From an uncultured Verrucomicrobia subdivision 3 bacterium (GTDB lineage Bacteria; Verrucomicrobiota; Verrucomicrobiia; Limisphaerales; UBA11358), in contig CAJAQO010000198.1 of NCBI GenBank assembly GCA_903944085.1, forward strand, positions 1 through 64,000: a DNA stretch of 64,000 nucleotides, given 5' to 3'. The position numbers and the translations under genes were made by a program. Of this stretch, positions 1 to 11,200 are shown piece by piece. Position 1 is the stretch's first letter, and each line of letters opens with the position of its first letter. A model generated the notes under the pieces. That model was not told where the DNA came from. It did not search any database and saw only the letters and a list, made by a program, of their open reading frames with translations.

Positions 1-369
1 ATGCCAGCCGTTGTAAATCGCGCGGGCTTCATCAGAGAGAACGGTGGCCGTTTCGTGAACCAGATTCGTGTCCCACGTCGCCGACATCGCGAGGCAAATG
101 GGAAACAGCGTGGTGGGCCGGTCCCATTGCACGCCGTTCAAGCATTGATTCCATTGGTCGGAACGGATGTTAAACCGCGTCACCGTCGGCCCGCGATGAT
201 TCAGCAACGTGGCTTTTTCCTCCAGCGTCAGGCGCGAAATCAAATCCGCGACCCGCTGATCCACCGGCCGGTTGACGTCGAGATAAACCGCCGGCACGTC
301 GGCATCCGCCGCCCGCAAACCGCCGGTGGACAACAAAACTAAAACCGCTAGCGCAAAAAGAGTTTTCAT
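1..369 (-). CDS. Glycoside hydrolase family 3-like beta-glycosidase, N-terminal part (runs off window edge)
   Basis: Not in the ORF track because it is open to the edge. Reverse-strand translation from ATG at 369: MKTLFALAVLVLLSTGGLRAADADVPAVYLDVNRPVDQRVADLISRLTLEEKATLLNHRGPTVTRFNIRSDQWNQCLNGVQWDRPTTLFPICLAMSATWDTNLV. Signal peptide plus typical GH3 N-terminus (VADLISRLTLEEKATLL, 'FP..LAMSATWD'). Confidence 0.85.
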   Translation of the reverse strand, partial: MKTLFALAVLVLLSTGGLRAADADVPAVYLDVNRPVDQRVADLISRLTLEEKATLLNHRGPTVTRFNIRSDQWNQCLNGVQWDRPTTLFPICLAMSATWDTNLVHETATVLSDEARAIYNGWH

Positions 370-401
370 AAATTTTTGGATGAAATCCGCCCCGGTTTGG
401 T

Positions 402-1979
402 TTACGCCGCCACGTCGTTCTGCGACCACTGGCCGTCAATGAGCCGCCACATTTTTCCGTTCGGATTTTTATTTTGCAACGCCGCCGGCAGCCGGTGCGG
501 ACGCACGTTGTCGAAACACTGGAGCATCGCAAACCGCCGCAGCGACGCCGGCATGCCGACCGCCGTGAATCCCGGATGACCCGTTGCCGGGAACGGTCCG
601 CCGTGATTCATCGCGCTGGTGACGGCCACGCCCGTGGGCATTTTGTCGTTGAGCAATCGTCCGACGCGCGAACGCAGCAGCGGTGCAAATTTTTCGTAGC
701 GCTCATCGTCGGTGCCATTCGTGTCCGAATAAATGCCGCCGGTGAGATTGCCGTCAAGCTGCTGAAGAATTTTTTCCATTTCGGCTTCATCGCGCGCTAC
801 GACCACCAGCGACGCGTTGCCGAACGCCTCGGTTTGCAACTGTTCCGGCGACGCGAGAAATTGTTTTCCGCTCACGCGCAGCAGCGTGTTCGCAAATTTG
901 TTTCCGGCCAGCGGCACGCCGCCGGTGACAAGTTCCGCGCCCGCCGCTTGCAACGCTTTTACGCTTTCAGCCAGATTGCGCGCCACGCCGGCCGACAACA
1001 GAATTCCCGGTGCCGTGCTTTCCAGCTTCGTCTTCACGCCCGCGATGAATTCTTCCGCGGCGTCGCCGGCGAGCAAAATCGCCAGTCCTGGACTCGTGCA
1101 AAACTGGCCGCTCGCCAGCAGGCAACTGCCGGCAAATTCCTCCGCGATTTTCGCGCCGCGTTCCGCCAGCGCGCCCGGCAGAATGACCACCGGATTCAAA
1201 CTGGAAAGCTCGGCATAAAACGGTTTGCCCACGGCGTCCGCCGCCGCCTTGAGTTGCAAACCCGCCCCGCGGCTGCCGGTGAAACCAACGGCACCGAGGC
1301 GTTTGTCCGCCACGAAACGCAGTCCGTCGGCCGGCGCGAGGTGGTAAATCAACTGCACGCTCGCGGCTGGCAATCCCGTTTCGCGCACCGCTGCCAAGGC
1401 TTCTTCCGCGAGCAGTCGCGACGTGTTCGGGTGGCACGGATGTGCTTTGGCGATGACGGGATTTCCCGCCGCCAGCGCCGCCGCAAAGTCGCCGCCCGCC
1501 ACGCCGTTGTAGGCCAGCGGAAAATTATTCGGGCCAAAAATCAAAACCGGGCCGAGCGGGCCGAGCACCGAGCGGATGTTCAACTTCGGGTCAATTGTCG
1601 GCAACGCCCACGAGCCTTCGCGCACGGCGGCGGCGGCCTGGCGCAACTGGCCCGTCGTGCGCGGCAGTTCCACGTCGGCGAGCCGTGGCGTTTTGGGCAG
1701 CGCGGTTTCGGCGTGCGCGGTTTCGGCGATTTCGTTTTTGCGCGCTTCAATGCGTTCCGCAAAACGCGTCAAAAATGTTGCAATTTTTTCAGGTGGCATC
1801 GCGCGCAAAAGATTTGCCGCTGCAAGCGCGGCGTTCAATGCGTCGTCGCCATCGGCCCAGGTGCTGACGGGAAATTCCTCCGGCAGCGCCTCGCCGGTCG
1901 CTGGATTTTCCGCGCGGAAAGTTCCGCTGGCATTGGCCGCGCGCCATCGGCCCGCGATGAGAACTGGTTGGATTGACAT
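402..1979 (-). CDS. NADP-dependent aldehyde dehydrogenase, 2,5-dioxovalerate / alpha-ketoglutarate semialdehyde dehydrogenase type
   Basis: 525 aa; LGPVLIFGPNNFPLAYNGVAGGDFAAALAAGNPVIAKAHPCHPNTS, GAVGFTGSRGAG, ELSSLNPVVILPGAL, SCLLASGQFCTSPGL are typical of KGSADH-type ALDHs. Confidence 0.88.
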   Translation of the reverse strand: MSIQPVLIAGRWRAANASGTFRAENPATGEALPEEFPVSTWADGDDALNAALAAANLLRAMPPEKIATFLTRFAERIEARKNEIAETAHAETALPKTPRLADVELPRTTGQLRQAAAAVREGSWALPTIDPKLNIRSVLGPLGPVLIFGPNNFPLAYNGVAGGDFAAALAAGNPVIAKAHPCHPNTSRLLAEEALAAVRETGLPAASVQLIYHLAPADGLRFVADKRLGAVGFTGSRGAGLQLKAAADAVGKPFYAELSSLNPVVILPGALAERGAKIAEEFAGSCLLASGQFCTSPGLAILLAGDAAEEFIAGVKTKLESTAPGILLSAGVARNLAESVKALQAAGAELVTGGVPLAGNKFANTLLRVSGKQFLASPEQLQTEAFGNASLVVVARDEAEMEKILQQLDGNLTGGIYSDTNGTDDERYEKFAPLLRSRVGRLLNDKMPTGVAVTSAMNHGGPFPATGHPGFTAVGMPASLRRFAMLQCFDNVRPHRLPAALQNKNPNGKMWRLIDGQWSQNDVAA

Positions 1980-1992
1980 GATGCAATTCGGT

Positions 1993-2721
1993 TTATTTAT
2001 GTTTCACTGCCATCGCTGTCGTGGTTCCGTCCGGCGCCGGTTTGGGCGGCAGCGGGCCGGTGCTCAGGTAAATGGTCGGGTCCGGCAAATTCGCCAGCAT
2101 GAAGGCTTCGCGCCGCTCGACGCAGGTGCCGCAGGTGCCGCAGTGAACGTCGCCACCTTTGTAGCAGGACCAAGTTTTGGAAAAATCCACGCCCAGTTCG
2201 TATCCGCGCTGCGCGATTTCGGCCTTGGTGTGGTGAATGAAGGGGCGGAGAATTTCGACGCCCGCATAAGTGCCGAGGCGAACGGCGTCCGCCATCGACT
2301 TCATAAAATCTTCACGGCAATCCGGGTAAATGGCGTGGTCGCCGGAGTGGGCGGCGATCACCAAGCCGCCGGCTTCAATGGATTCTGCATAACCGCCGGC
2401 GATGGCAAGCATGATGCCATTGCGAAACGGCACCACCGTTTGCTTCATGGTCAATTCTTGGTAGTGGCCATCGGGAATCGTGCCGCCGGATTGCAAAAGA
2501 TCGGACTTGAACAGTTCGTCCACGAAGCCAAGCCGGATCGTTCGCTGCGGCACGCCCAGTTTTTGGCAGTGCCAGGCGGCAAAGGGGATTTCCTTGTCAT
2601 TATGTTTGGAACCGTAATCAAAGCTGACCGCGCCGACAACCGCGTAACGCTGATTGGCTTCGTAAAGGGCGGCGACGGAATCCATGCCGCCGCTCACGAG
2701 CACAACAACTTTTTTCTTCAA
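1993..2721 (-). CDS. queC: 7-cyano-7-deazaguanine synthase QueC
   Basis: 242 aa; VVVLVSGGMDSVAALYEA PP-loop, SFDYGSKHNDKE, C-terminal zinc-binding Cys cluster CYKGGDVHCGTCGTCVERREAF. Start codon is TTG, overlapping the queF stop by 4 nt. Confidence 0.93.
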   Translation of the reverse strand: MKKKVVVLVSGGMDSVAALYEANQRYAVVGAVSFDYGSKHNDKEIPFAAWHCQKLGVPQRTIRLGFVDELFKSDLLQSGGTIPDGHYQELTMKQTVVPFRNGIMLAIAGGYAESIEAGGLVIAAHSGDHAIYPDCREDFMKSMADAVRLGTYAGVEILRPFIHHTKAEIAQRGYELGVDFSKTWSCYKGGDVHCGTCGTCVERREAFMLANLPDPTIYLSTGPLPPKPAPDGTTTAMAVKHK

Positions 2722-3185
2722 GGCTTGTTTCCTTTCCGAGCGCAGGCCGCAGAGCCGGCCACCATCTGGGGATGTTCGGCAACAACCGTCAGCGCGAGTC
2801 CGCCACGGGCGGCAAAGCGTCCTTCCACGCGCATGTGCCGGGGATGACAGGCGACCACCAGATCGTCCAGAATGCGGTTGATGACGGCTTCATTAAACGA
2901 ATGGACATTGCGATAGGAAGCCAGATACAGCTTGAGCGATTTGGTTTCCAGGCAGCGCGCATCCGGAATGTATTCGACAAAAATCTCGGCAAAATCCGGC
3001 TGGCCGGTCACGGGGCAAAGCGACGTGAAATCGGGGCAATCAATGCGGATGGAAAAATCCCGGTGAACATTCGGATTGGGAAACGCCTCCAATGTGGCCT
3101 GCTGCGGCGATTTCGGGAAGGCGGCTTGGGAGTTGCCCAACAGCGTCAGCGCGGCGTATGGCTTGTTTTTTTTCTGGTGCTTCAC
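2718..3185 (-). CDS. queF: NADPH-dependent 7-cyano-7-deazaguanine reductase QueF
   Basis: 155 aa; CPDFTSLCPVTGQPDFAEIFVEYIPDARCLETKSLKLYLASYRNVHSFNEAVINRILDDL is characteristic of type I QueF. Confidence 0.93.
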   Translation of the reverse strand: MKHQKKNKPYAALTLLGNSQAAFPKSPQQATLEAFPNPNVHRDFSIRIDCPDFTSLCPVTGQPDFAEIFVEYIPDARCLETKSLKLYLASYRNVHSFNEAVINRILDDLVVACHPRHMRVEGRFAARGGLALTVVAEHPQMVAGSAACARKGNKP

Positions 3186-3429
3186 GGCGAAAATAGCATG
3201 TCAAAAATCGGCCGGCTTGGCGAAGCGAAAATATTCAGCCCGTCTGACGATTGCCCGGCAGCGCAGGGTCAAAAAATTCCGGCCAATCCAAACCGTTTTA
3301 ATTTTGCGCAGATGATGCAAGTGGGAGCCAGACTTGCAGTCGGCTGTCGCCTGTCGCAAACTGCCTCGCATTATCCGAACTGTGGCCGGACGGCTTTTCA
3401 AGCATTCCTGTTTCCGCGCAAAATAAATT

Positions 3430-6363
3430 ATGAAACATATTAGCCTCTGGATTGGTCTGTGCCTGCTGGGCCAAGCCCGGTTGTTTGCAGCGGATTTGGA
3501 AGGCGATTTTCATCGGCCGCCGCCCGCCGCGCGCCCTTGGGTTTACTGGTATTTTATGGACGGCAATTTGTCGCGCGAAGGCATGACGGCGGATTTGGCG
3601 GCCATGAAACAGGCGGGCATCGGCGGCGCCATTTTTCTGGAGGTCAACCTCGGCATTCCGCGCGGGCCGGTGGATTTTATGAGTCCGCAATGGCAGGAAC
3701 TGGTCGCGCACGCGATGCGGGAGGCGGATCGTTTGGGCATTCAGATTGCACTGGGCGCCGGACCGGGCTGGTGTGGCACCGGCGGCCCATGGATCACGCC
3801 GGAACTCGCGATGCAGGATTTGGTGGCGAGCACCACCAATGTGGCGGGCCCGGAAGTGTTTTCAGCCGAACTGCCGCAACCACAGCCCCGCGAGCCTTTT
3901 TTCGGCGAGGGCACGCTGACCCCGGAACTCAAAAAAGAATGGCGCAATTTTTATCGGGATACCGCCGTGCTGGCGTTCCGCACGCCGGACGGCACGAACC
4001 GGATTGCCGAGGTGGATGAAAAAGCCCTTTATTATCGCGCCCCATTTTCATCACAACCGGGAGTAAAACCGTTTCTGCCCGCGCTGGCGGAATATCCGGC
4101 GCTGCCGGCGGCGGACTGCATCCAACCGGGCGACGTCGTGGATCTGACGCAACAGCTTACTTCCGCTGGCCAGCTGAATTGGAAGGTGCCTCCGGGCCGT
4201 TGGACCATCATGCGCTTTGGTCGCGCGCTGACCGGCCAGACGACGCGGCCCGCGCCGACGCCGGGTCTCGGTTTCGAAAGTGATAAGTTTAATCGCGCCG
4301 CACTGGACGCGCATTTTGCTGCTTATGTTCAGAAGCTGCTGGCCAGGATTGGACCGCGCACCAACGCGAACGGCGGACTGACGATGCTGCATTTCGACAG
4401 TTGGGAAATGAGTTCGCAAAACTGGTCGCCCGGATTTCGCGCGGAATTTCGAAAACGCCGGGGTTATGATCCGTTGAAATATTTGCCCGCGCTGACCGGT
4501 CGCGTCGTGGGCAGCGAGGAAATGTCGGAACGAGTCCTTTGGGATTTGCGGCGGACCGCCCAGGAACTCGTCGTGGAAAATCATGTCGGCTACTTGAAAA
4601 TACTGGCCCACCGGAACGGGCTGAAACTTTCCGTTGAACCTTATGACTTGAATCCTGCCGGCGATCTGACGCTCGGCCGGGTGGCCGACGTGCCGCAATG
4701 CGAGTTTTGGCATCTTGGTTTTGACACGGTTTACAGTGTCATCGAGGCGGCTTCGATTGCACACACCTGCGGCCGCAATGTGGTTGCCGCCGAAGCTTTC
4801 ACCAGCAATCCGGGTGAAGATTGGCAGGCCGATCCGGCTTCCTTGAAAGTGCAGGGCGACTGGGCGTTTTGCACCGGCGTGAACCGTTTAGATTTTCACC
4901 GTTTTCAGGCCCAGCCGTGGACCAATCGCTGGCCGGGTATGACGATGGGACCTTACGGTGTCCACTGGGATCGCACCCAGACTTGGTGGGATATGGTGCC
5001 CGCCTATCACGAATATCTGGCGCGTTGTCAGTCGCTCCTGCAGCGCGGCGTGACGGTGGCTGATGTTTGCTTTTTGGCAGGTGAAGGCGCGCCCTATGTT
5101 TTTCGCCCGCCGGATTCGGCCACGACCGGAAATCCACCGGATCACGGCGGCTTTAACTTCGATGGTTGCGCGCCGGAAACCTTGCTTGAACGGGCCGAGG
5201 TGAAAAATGGCCAAGTCGTGTTTCCCGGCGGCACCAGTTACCGCCTGCTCGTGCTGCCGGAGCAACGAACGATGACGCCCGCGTTGCTGGCCAAAATCAA
5301 ATCGCTCGTCCGCGCGGGCGCAACGGTATTCGGCCCGCCGCCGGAAAAATCACCGAGTCTGCAAAATTTTCCAAAATGTGACGCCACCATTCAAAAACTC
5401 GCCCGGGAGCTTTGGGGCGGCTGTGATGGCAAAACCGTTTTCGCACACGCCTTCGGCAAAGGCCAGGTGGTCTGGCGGGAAACAAAAGTCAAACCGCAGG
5501 CAGAATATGGCGATTTCGCTGCGGTCACGTCCGAGCTTGCAGCAATGGGGGTGGTGCCGGATTTTGTCGCGGCTGGTCCCATTCGTTTCACGCACCGGCG
5601 CGATGGGGACACGGACATTTATTTTCTCGCCAATCGGGAAGATCGCGCCGTCGAAACAACCTGCCAGTTCCGCACGGTCGGTCGCCAGCCTGAACTGTGG
5701 GATTCGCAGACCGGCAAGACGCGGGAATTGCCGCAATTCACTTTTGGCGACGGCTGCACCACCATTCCAATGCATCTTGATCCGGAGCAATCGTGCTTTG
5801 TCATTTTTCGGAAACCGGTGGCAAAGGTGGCAACTCAAGAAATAAACTTTCCAAGTTTCCGGGATGCCGGGGTGTCCTTCTCGGGTCCGTGGGAAGTCAG
5901 CTTCGATCCTAAATGGGGCGGGCCGGAAAAAATCAGCTTCGACACGCTGGACAATTGGAGCCGACGCCCGGAGGCTGGCATCAAGTATTACTCCGGCCGG
6001 GCAACTTACCGAAAAATATTTACTTTGCCGACCGCATCGGTGGTGGCGGGCCAAAAATATTTTCTGGACCTGGGCGTGGTGAAGAATCTGGCGCGCGTCC
6101 GCCTGAACGGCCACGATCTTGGTGTCATTTGGTGTCATCCATGGCGAATTGAAGTCAGCGACGCCATTCAGCCAGGGGAAAATCATTTGGAGATCGAGGT
6201 GGCCAACCTCTGGCCCAACCGGCTCATTGGCGACCAGTCGTTGCCGCCGGAGAAGCAATTTACTTGGACCACCCGTAATCCCTACCAGAAAAATTCGCCG
6301 CTGCTGTCGTCGGGCCTGCTCGGTCCGGTGGTGCTCTTGCAGGCAGATCCGGCGACCCATTAG
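3430..6363 (+). CDS. GH106-like alpha-L-rhamnosidase, secreted
   Basis: 977 aa with signal peptide; RPPPAARPWVYWYFMDGNLSREGMTADLAAMKQAGIGGAIFLEV, ALGAGPGWCGTGGPWITPELAMQDLV, and a C-terminal jelly-roll (YFLDLGVVKNLARVRLNGHDLGVIWCHPWRIEVSDAIQPGENHLEIEVANLWPNRLIGDQ) as in GH106-type glycosidases. Confidence 0.85.
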   Translation: MKHISLWIGLCLLGQARLFAADLEGDFHRPPPAARPWVYWYFMDGNLSREGMTADLAAMKQAGIGGAIFLEVNLGIPRGPVDFMSPQWQELVAHAMREADRLGIQIALGAGPGWCGTGGPWITPELAMQDLVASTTNVAGPEVFSAELPQPQPREPFFGEGTLTPELKKEWRNFYRDTAVLAFRTPDGTNRIAEVDEKALYYRAPFSSQPGVKPFLPALAEYPALPAADCIQPGDVVDLTQQLTSAGQLNWKVPPGRWTIMRFGRALTGQTTRPAPTPGLGFESDKFNRAALDAHFAAYVQKLLARIGPRTNANGGLTMLHFDSWEMSSQNWSPGFRAEFRKRRGYDPLKYLPALTGRVVGSEEMSERVLWDLRRTAQELVVENHVGYLKILAHRNGLKLSVEPYDLNPAGDLTLGRVADVPQCEFWHLGFDTVYSVIEAASIAHTCGRNVVAAEAFTSNPGEDWQADPASLKVQGDWAFCTGVNRLDFHRFQAQPWTNRWPGMTMGPYGVHWDRTQTWWDMVPAYHEYLARCQSLLQRGVTVADVCFLAGEGAPYVFRPPDSATTGNPPDHGGFNFDGCAPETLLERAEVKNGQVVFPGGTSYRLLVLPEQRTMTPALLAKIKSLVRAGATVFGPPPEKSPSLQNFPKCDATIQKLARELWGGCDGKTVFAHAFGKGQVVWRETKVKPQAEYGDFAAVTSELAAMGVVPDFVAAGPIRFTHRRDGDTDIYFLANREDRAVETTCQFRTVGRQPELWDSQTGKTRELPQFTFGDGCTTIPMHLDPEQSCFVIFRKPVAKVATQEINFPSFRDAGVSFSGPWEVSFDPKWGGPEKISFDTLDNWSRRPEAGIKYYSGRATYRKIFTLPTASVVAGQKYFLDLGVVKNLARVRLNGHDLGVIWCHPWRIEVSDAIQPGENHLEIEVANLWPNRLIGDQSLPPEKQFTWTTRNPYQKNSPLLSSGLLGPVVLLQADPATH

Positions 6364-6487
6364 GTTTTCAATTTATTAGGCAATAATTTTGACAACCCAA
6401 ATTGAATCGACCGCATTTCCCGAGCCTGTCGGTTCGGGCAGATTGTCAAAAAGCCTGACCAAAACTAAGTGCAACAAAAATAAAATT

Positions 6488-8209
6488 ATGGCGTCTCTTC
6501 TAATAGCCAATAGTTTACTTGGCAAGTCACTTGCGGCCACGCGTCAAATCATTCAGGCGTCGCTGGGCAACATTATCTACATTCTTATACTTTGCAGTCT
6601 TGCCGTGGCGGATAGCCAGACAGCGGCAGTTGCCAGCGGGCCGCGCATTGTGAACCTTTACAATTTTGTCCGAAACTCCGATTCGCGCCTGGCGAATTCC
6701 GAAGAAATTCTTTTTGAAACCACCCGGCGACAGATAGAGTTGATTAAATCGGCCAATCTGCCGGCGACTTGGGCTTTGCAATATGATGCACTGCTCAATC
6801 CCCGCTATCAAAAGCTCTTCAAGGAACAATTGGGAACCAATGACGAGATCGCGGCTTGGTGGGAACTGCCGCGGCCATTGGTTGAAAAGGCCGGCCTGAA
6901 GTGGCGGGGCCGGCACGACTGGGATTGGGCGGCGAATGTCGGCTTTTCGCCGGGTTACACTCCGGCCGAACGGCGCAAACTGGTGGACGTTTACATGGCC
7001 GATTTCAAAGCGATCTTTGGTTGTTATCCCCGGACGGTTGGTTCCTGGTATATAGACGAAGTGACCTTGGCTTATATGGGCGAGAAATACGGCATTGTCG
7101 CCTCGTGCAACTGCAAAGACCAGGTTGGCACGGACGGCTATACGCTGTGGGGCGGTTATTGGAATCAAGCTTACTATCCCAGTCGGCTCAACGCCTATAT
7201 GCCTGCCCAAACCAAGGCCGCGCAGATTAATGTGCCGATCTTTCGAATGCTGGGCAGCGATCCCATTTATCAACATGGCACCACGCCCGGCATGTTCACC
7301 CTTGAACCAGTTTATCCGGCGGCGGGAGGCTCGGCCGATTGGGTCGCATGGTTTATGAACAACCTAATTCATCAACCTGCGCTGGCGTTCGGCTTTACTC
7401 AGGCTGGGCAGGAAAATTCGTTTGGCTGGGAGGCGATGAAAACGGGGCTGACCCAACAGGTGGCGCTCTTTGCCGCGCAGGCCAAGGCTGGCGAAATTCA
7501 GGTCGAGACGTTGGCGCAAGCCGGGCAATGGTTTCGGAGTCATTATACCCTCACACCGCCCACCTCCGTGGTTTGTCTTGATGATTGGAAACATGAAAAC
7601 CGCCAAACCATCTGGTATGACAGCCGTTTTTATCGGGTGAACATTCTTTGGGAAAACGGGACGTTTTTTATCCGTGATATGCACCGCTTCAATGAAAACA
7701 TGGTCTCGGCAACCCATGACACCGCGCTGACTACCACCGCTTTGGCTTATGGAACTCTTCCCGTAATGGATGGCGCTCTCTGGTCCGGGTCACAACCGGC
7801 GGCCATTTGGCCGGTGTTGCTTGCGCGCGACGGCAAGAAAACACCACTGTTACCGGAGGGGCCATCTGCTGTCAAGGAACTGAACGCAACTGATTTGAGT
7901 ATCAGTCAGCCGCTTCGCGGAGGCGGAACCTTTTCGATTATTTGCAGCGAACGCAATATCACCTGCATCGGGTTGGACGCACGCGGGCGACCTTTGCCTT
8001 GGGCTTGGGATATGGTCGGCGGCGCGCAGCAAAAATCCGCCGTTCAGACGGTCACGTCTACCGCTGTCACTTACATTTGTGCTGCGTTAAAATATCAACT
8101 CAAACTGTCCCCGAAGACGGGTTCCTGCCAGCAATTAACCAATGGGGCCATTCGACTAAGTCCCAATAATTCCGGGAAACTTGTTTTGAACTTAGCTGCA
8201 ACCCCGTAG
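6488..8209 (+). CDS. Secreted protein of uncertain family; polysaccharide-deacetylase-like / DUF3863-like N-terminal region
   Basis: ORF open from 6389; ATG at 6488 is a plausible start before a hydrophobic segment. RIVNLYNFVRNSDSR...RRQIELIKSANLPATWALQYDALLNPRYQKLFKEQ...GSWYIDEVTLAYMGEKYGIVASCNCKDQVGTDGYTLWGGYWNQAYYPS resembles uncharacterised carbohydrate-active (alpha/beta barrel) proteins. Family name is from memory only. Confidence 0.5.
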   Translation: MASLLIANSLLGKSLAATRQIIQASLGNIIYILILCSLAVADSQTAAVASGPRIVNLYNFVRNSDSRLANSEEILFETTRRQIELIKSANLPATWALQYDALLNPRYQKLFKEQLGTNDEIAAWWELPRPLVEKAGLKWRGRHDWDWAANVGFSPGYTPAERRKLVDVYMADFKAIFGCYPRTVGSWYIDEVTLAYMGEKYGIVASCNCKDQVGTDGYTLWGGYWNQAYYPSRLNAYMPAQTKAAQINVPIFRMLGSDPIYQHGTTPGMFTLEPVYPAAGGSADWVAWFMNNLIHQPALAFGFTQAGQENSFGWEAMKTGLTQQVALFAAQAKAGEIQVETLAQAGQWFRSHYTLTPPTSVVCLDDWKHENRQTIWYDSRFYRVNILWENGTFFIRDMHRFNENMVSATHDTALTTTALAYGTLPVMDGALWSGSQPAAIWPVLLARDGKKTPLLPEGPSAVKELNATDLSISQPLRGGGTFSIICSERNITCIGLDARGRPLPWAWDMVGGAQQKSAVQTVTSTAVTYICAALKYQLKLSPKTGSCQQLTNGAIRLSPNNSGKLVLNLAATP

Positions 8210-8224
8210 GTTGCCAAAATTATT

Positions 8225-11200
8225 GTGAATAAACTGAAATTGTCCAAAATAAAAATCGTTGTAGGTTTTGCTTTTCTGGGTGCATTGATGTTCGTCAATC
8301 CCACTTCGGCGCAACTTACTGTCATGACGACCAACCAGCAGGGTGCCTTGCCGCTAACCCCGACATGGACTCCGGCCACAGACAGTTTGATCGGCGGTCT
8401 GGTTCCCAGCACGGCATTGGGCAATTTCAGCGAGGAAGCTATCGGTCGGAATGTCAATTCCCTGACATCTGGCGGCGCTCTCACGATTACTTCGACAATG
8501 AACTCAGGAGGTTCAGGAACCACCGCCGGCACAAACTATGTGACCTGTGGCAATGCGGCCGGTGCCGGAAGCACGGTCATTTATACGCTGCCAGTTTCTA
8601 TCTATGGATATAATCTAACTAATATTACGGTTTACAGCGGCTGGCAAGACAATGGTCGCGACGCCCAGGCCTACACGGTATCTTATGCGACGGTGGTCAA
8701 TCCAACGGTGTTTACGGTGCTAACGTCTGTCAATTACAACCCATCAGTTCCAGGCAGCACCGCGTCAGCCAACCGCGTGATTCTTGCCGATGCGGCGGGC
8801 GGATTGATCGCCAGTAACACTGCCGCTGTGAAGTTTGATTTCACCTCGCCGAGTTCTGAGAATGGTTATTGTGGTTACGGTGCCATTACGGTCGAAGGAA
8901 TCGCAGCGACAAATGTGACTGGGCCGATCATTGTCATCACAACCTCAAACCAAAACAGCAGCGTCTCGTTTATCCCCACCTGGACGATTGAAACTAACAA
9001 TCTGATCGCCGGAAAGATGCCCAGCAGCATCGGTGCAGGCAACTTCACAATTGAATCTGGAGTGAGCGGCGTAAGCGCGCTGACAGACGGAACCTTTGGC
9101 GCAGTTGACAATAAAGCGTCCTATGCCACATGCGGTTCGCTTGGCGGGCAGTTGGTCACTTATACCATCGGCGGTGCCACCATTGCCAACATCGTGATTT
9201 ATAGTGGCTGGCCTGATCAAAATCGTGATGGCCAATTTTATAATATTACCTATTCGACCGTGTCGGCACCCACGACGTTCATCCCCTTGACGAGCGTTAA
9301 TTATAACCCCGCTGTCACGGGCATTTCTGCCAACCGGGTGGCCATTGCAAACAACAATGGCATGCCGCTTGCCACGAATGTGGCTTTCATTACATTCGAC
9401 TTTACTCCCCAAGATAGCAGCACTGATTACGGGTATTCGGGCTATGCTGAAATTGTTGTCGGCGGAGTTGCGCCACCCCAGGTCGCGATCCCCACAGCCT
9501 CGCCGTCCACCAATTTTTTTGTCGGCAGTTTGGTTGTGCTTTCAGAGTCTGCTCAAGGCCTTGCCCCATTCTATTATCATTGGCAAACTAATGGAACAGT
9601 CCTGCCTGGCGCCACCAATAGTTCCCTGACCTTGAGCAATCTCACCTTGGCGGCTTCCGGCAATTATAGTGTAATCGTTAGCAACGATTACGGCGCGGCC
9701 ACGAGCGCGCCGGTGAGGTTATCAGTGACACTCGATACAAATCCACCGGTGGTCCTGCGGGTCTTCAACCTAGGCCCGACAAATGTCGAGGTGGATTTTT
9801 CTAAAATGATCGAGGCCGCCAGCGCTACGAATCTGGCAAATTATCATTTTACCAACGGCTTGGCGATTGCGACCGCCGCACTCACGATCAACAACTCGTC
9901 AGTTTTGCTGACTATGGCACCGGTAGTTTATGGAACCAACTACAGCCTTGTCATTAATGGAATTCGTGATCGAGCCATTCCGCCGAATACCATTGTTACA
10001 AACACACAAGTCAGTTTTACGGCTTCGCCGTTTGCGCCGCTGGATATCGGCAATCCGGCCATTGCGTCCGCTGACATTTATACGGGCAGCGGCGTAATCA
10101 TCAACAGCGCCGGCACCTTGATTGGCGGCAACAGTGATCAGTTCAATTTTGAATATGAACTCCAGACCGGAAATTTCGACGTCTCGGTCTGCGTTGCTGG
10201 ATTGGGCTTGTCTGACCTTTGGGCACAAGCTGGTCTCATGGCGCGGGCAAGTTTGGATGCCAGCAGTCCTTTCGCCGCTGCGCTAGCCACGCCTAGTTTG
10301 AATGGAGAATTCTTTAATGCGCGGCTTACCACGAACGGTGCCGCCTCCACTTCGGGAAGTTTTCCCGTCAACTATCCCAACACTTGGCTGCGACTAAATC
10401 GTGTTGGCAATGTGTTCACTGGCTTCGGCAGTTACGACGGCACCAACTGGACGCAGTTGGGCAGCGTGACCATTGGGATGCCGGCGCAGATTTATCTCGG
10501 CCTGGCGGTGGCCAGTCATAGCTCCAGCCAACTGACTACGGCACAATTTGTGAATTATGAAAACACGCCCGCCGGTGCAGTGCTGGCGGCAACGGCCAAT
10601 CCGCACGAACCGTTGGGACCGAGCAGTCGCAAAACCGGCATAGTCATTTCCGAAATCATGTATAAACCTGCGCCGCGCACTGACAGCAACAATGTGGAGT
10701 TTTTGGAGATTTATAACTCCAACCCATTTTTTCAGGACATCAGCAGTTATCAAGTGACGTGTGCGGACATGAGCTACAAGTTTCCCGCCAACACGCTGAT
10801 TCCAGGTGGCGGCTTTTTCGTCTTGGCCGCTTCGCCGCAGGGCATCCAAAATGTTTATGGGCTGACGACTAATGTCTTTGGTCCCTATACTGGCAGCCTC
10901 AAGAAAACTGAGACCATTCAAGTGCTTGATGAGCAAAGCAACGTTTTACTCACGGTGCCTTATGCCAATGTTAATCCGTGGCCGGTGGCGGCGGATGGCA
11001 CAGGCCACTCCATTGTGCTGGCTAATCCTACTTACGGTGAAGAAGACCCGCGCGCCTGGGACATCAGCGACGTCGTGGGTGGTTCGCCCGACCAGATGGA
11101 ATCATTTCGCCCCAGTCCGCTCCGAAATGTGGTAATCAACGAAATCCTGCCACACTCGGAAAATCCTGCCCTGCCACAGTTCGTCGAACTCTATAATCAC

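Noticed and set aside
474-1976. 500-aa plus-strand ORF
   Set aside because: Exactly antisense to the ALDH gene; Arg/His/Gln-rich low-complexity translation typical of shadow ORFs in high-GC DNA.
1576-2847. 423-aa plus-strand ORF
   Set aside because: Antisense to ALDH and queC, both of which have clear family motifs; shadow ORF.
3186-3429. Possible preQ1 riboswitch upstream of queF
   Set aside because: Inspected the leader on the minus strand; no recognisable preQ1-I/II aptamer pattern. A covariance-model (Infernal) search would be decisive.
5350-6360. 336-aa minus-strand ORF
   Set aside because: Antisense to the GH106-like gene; no recognisable motifs.
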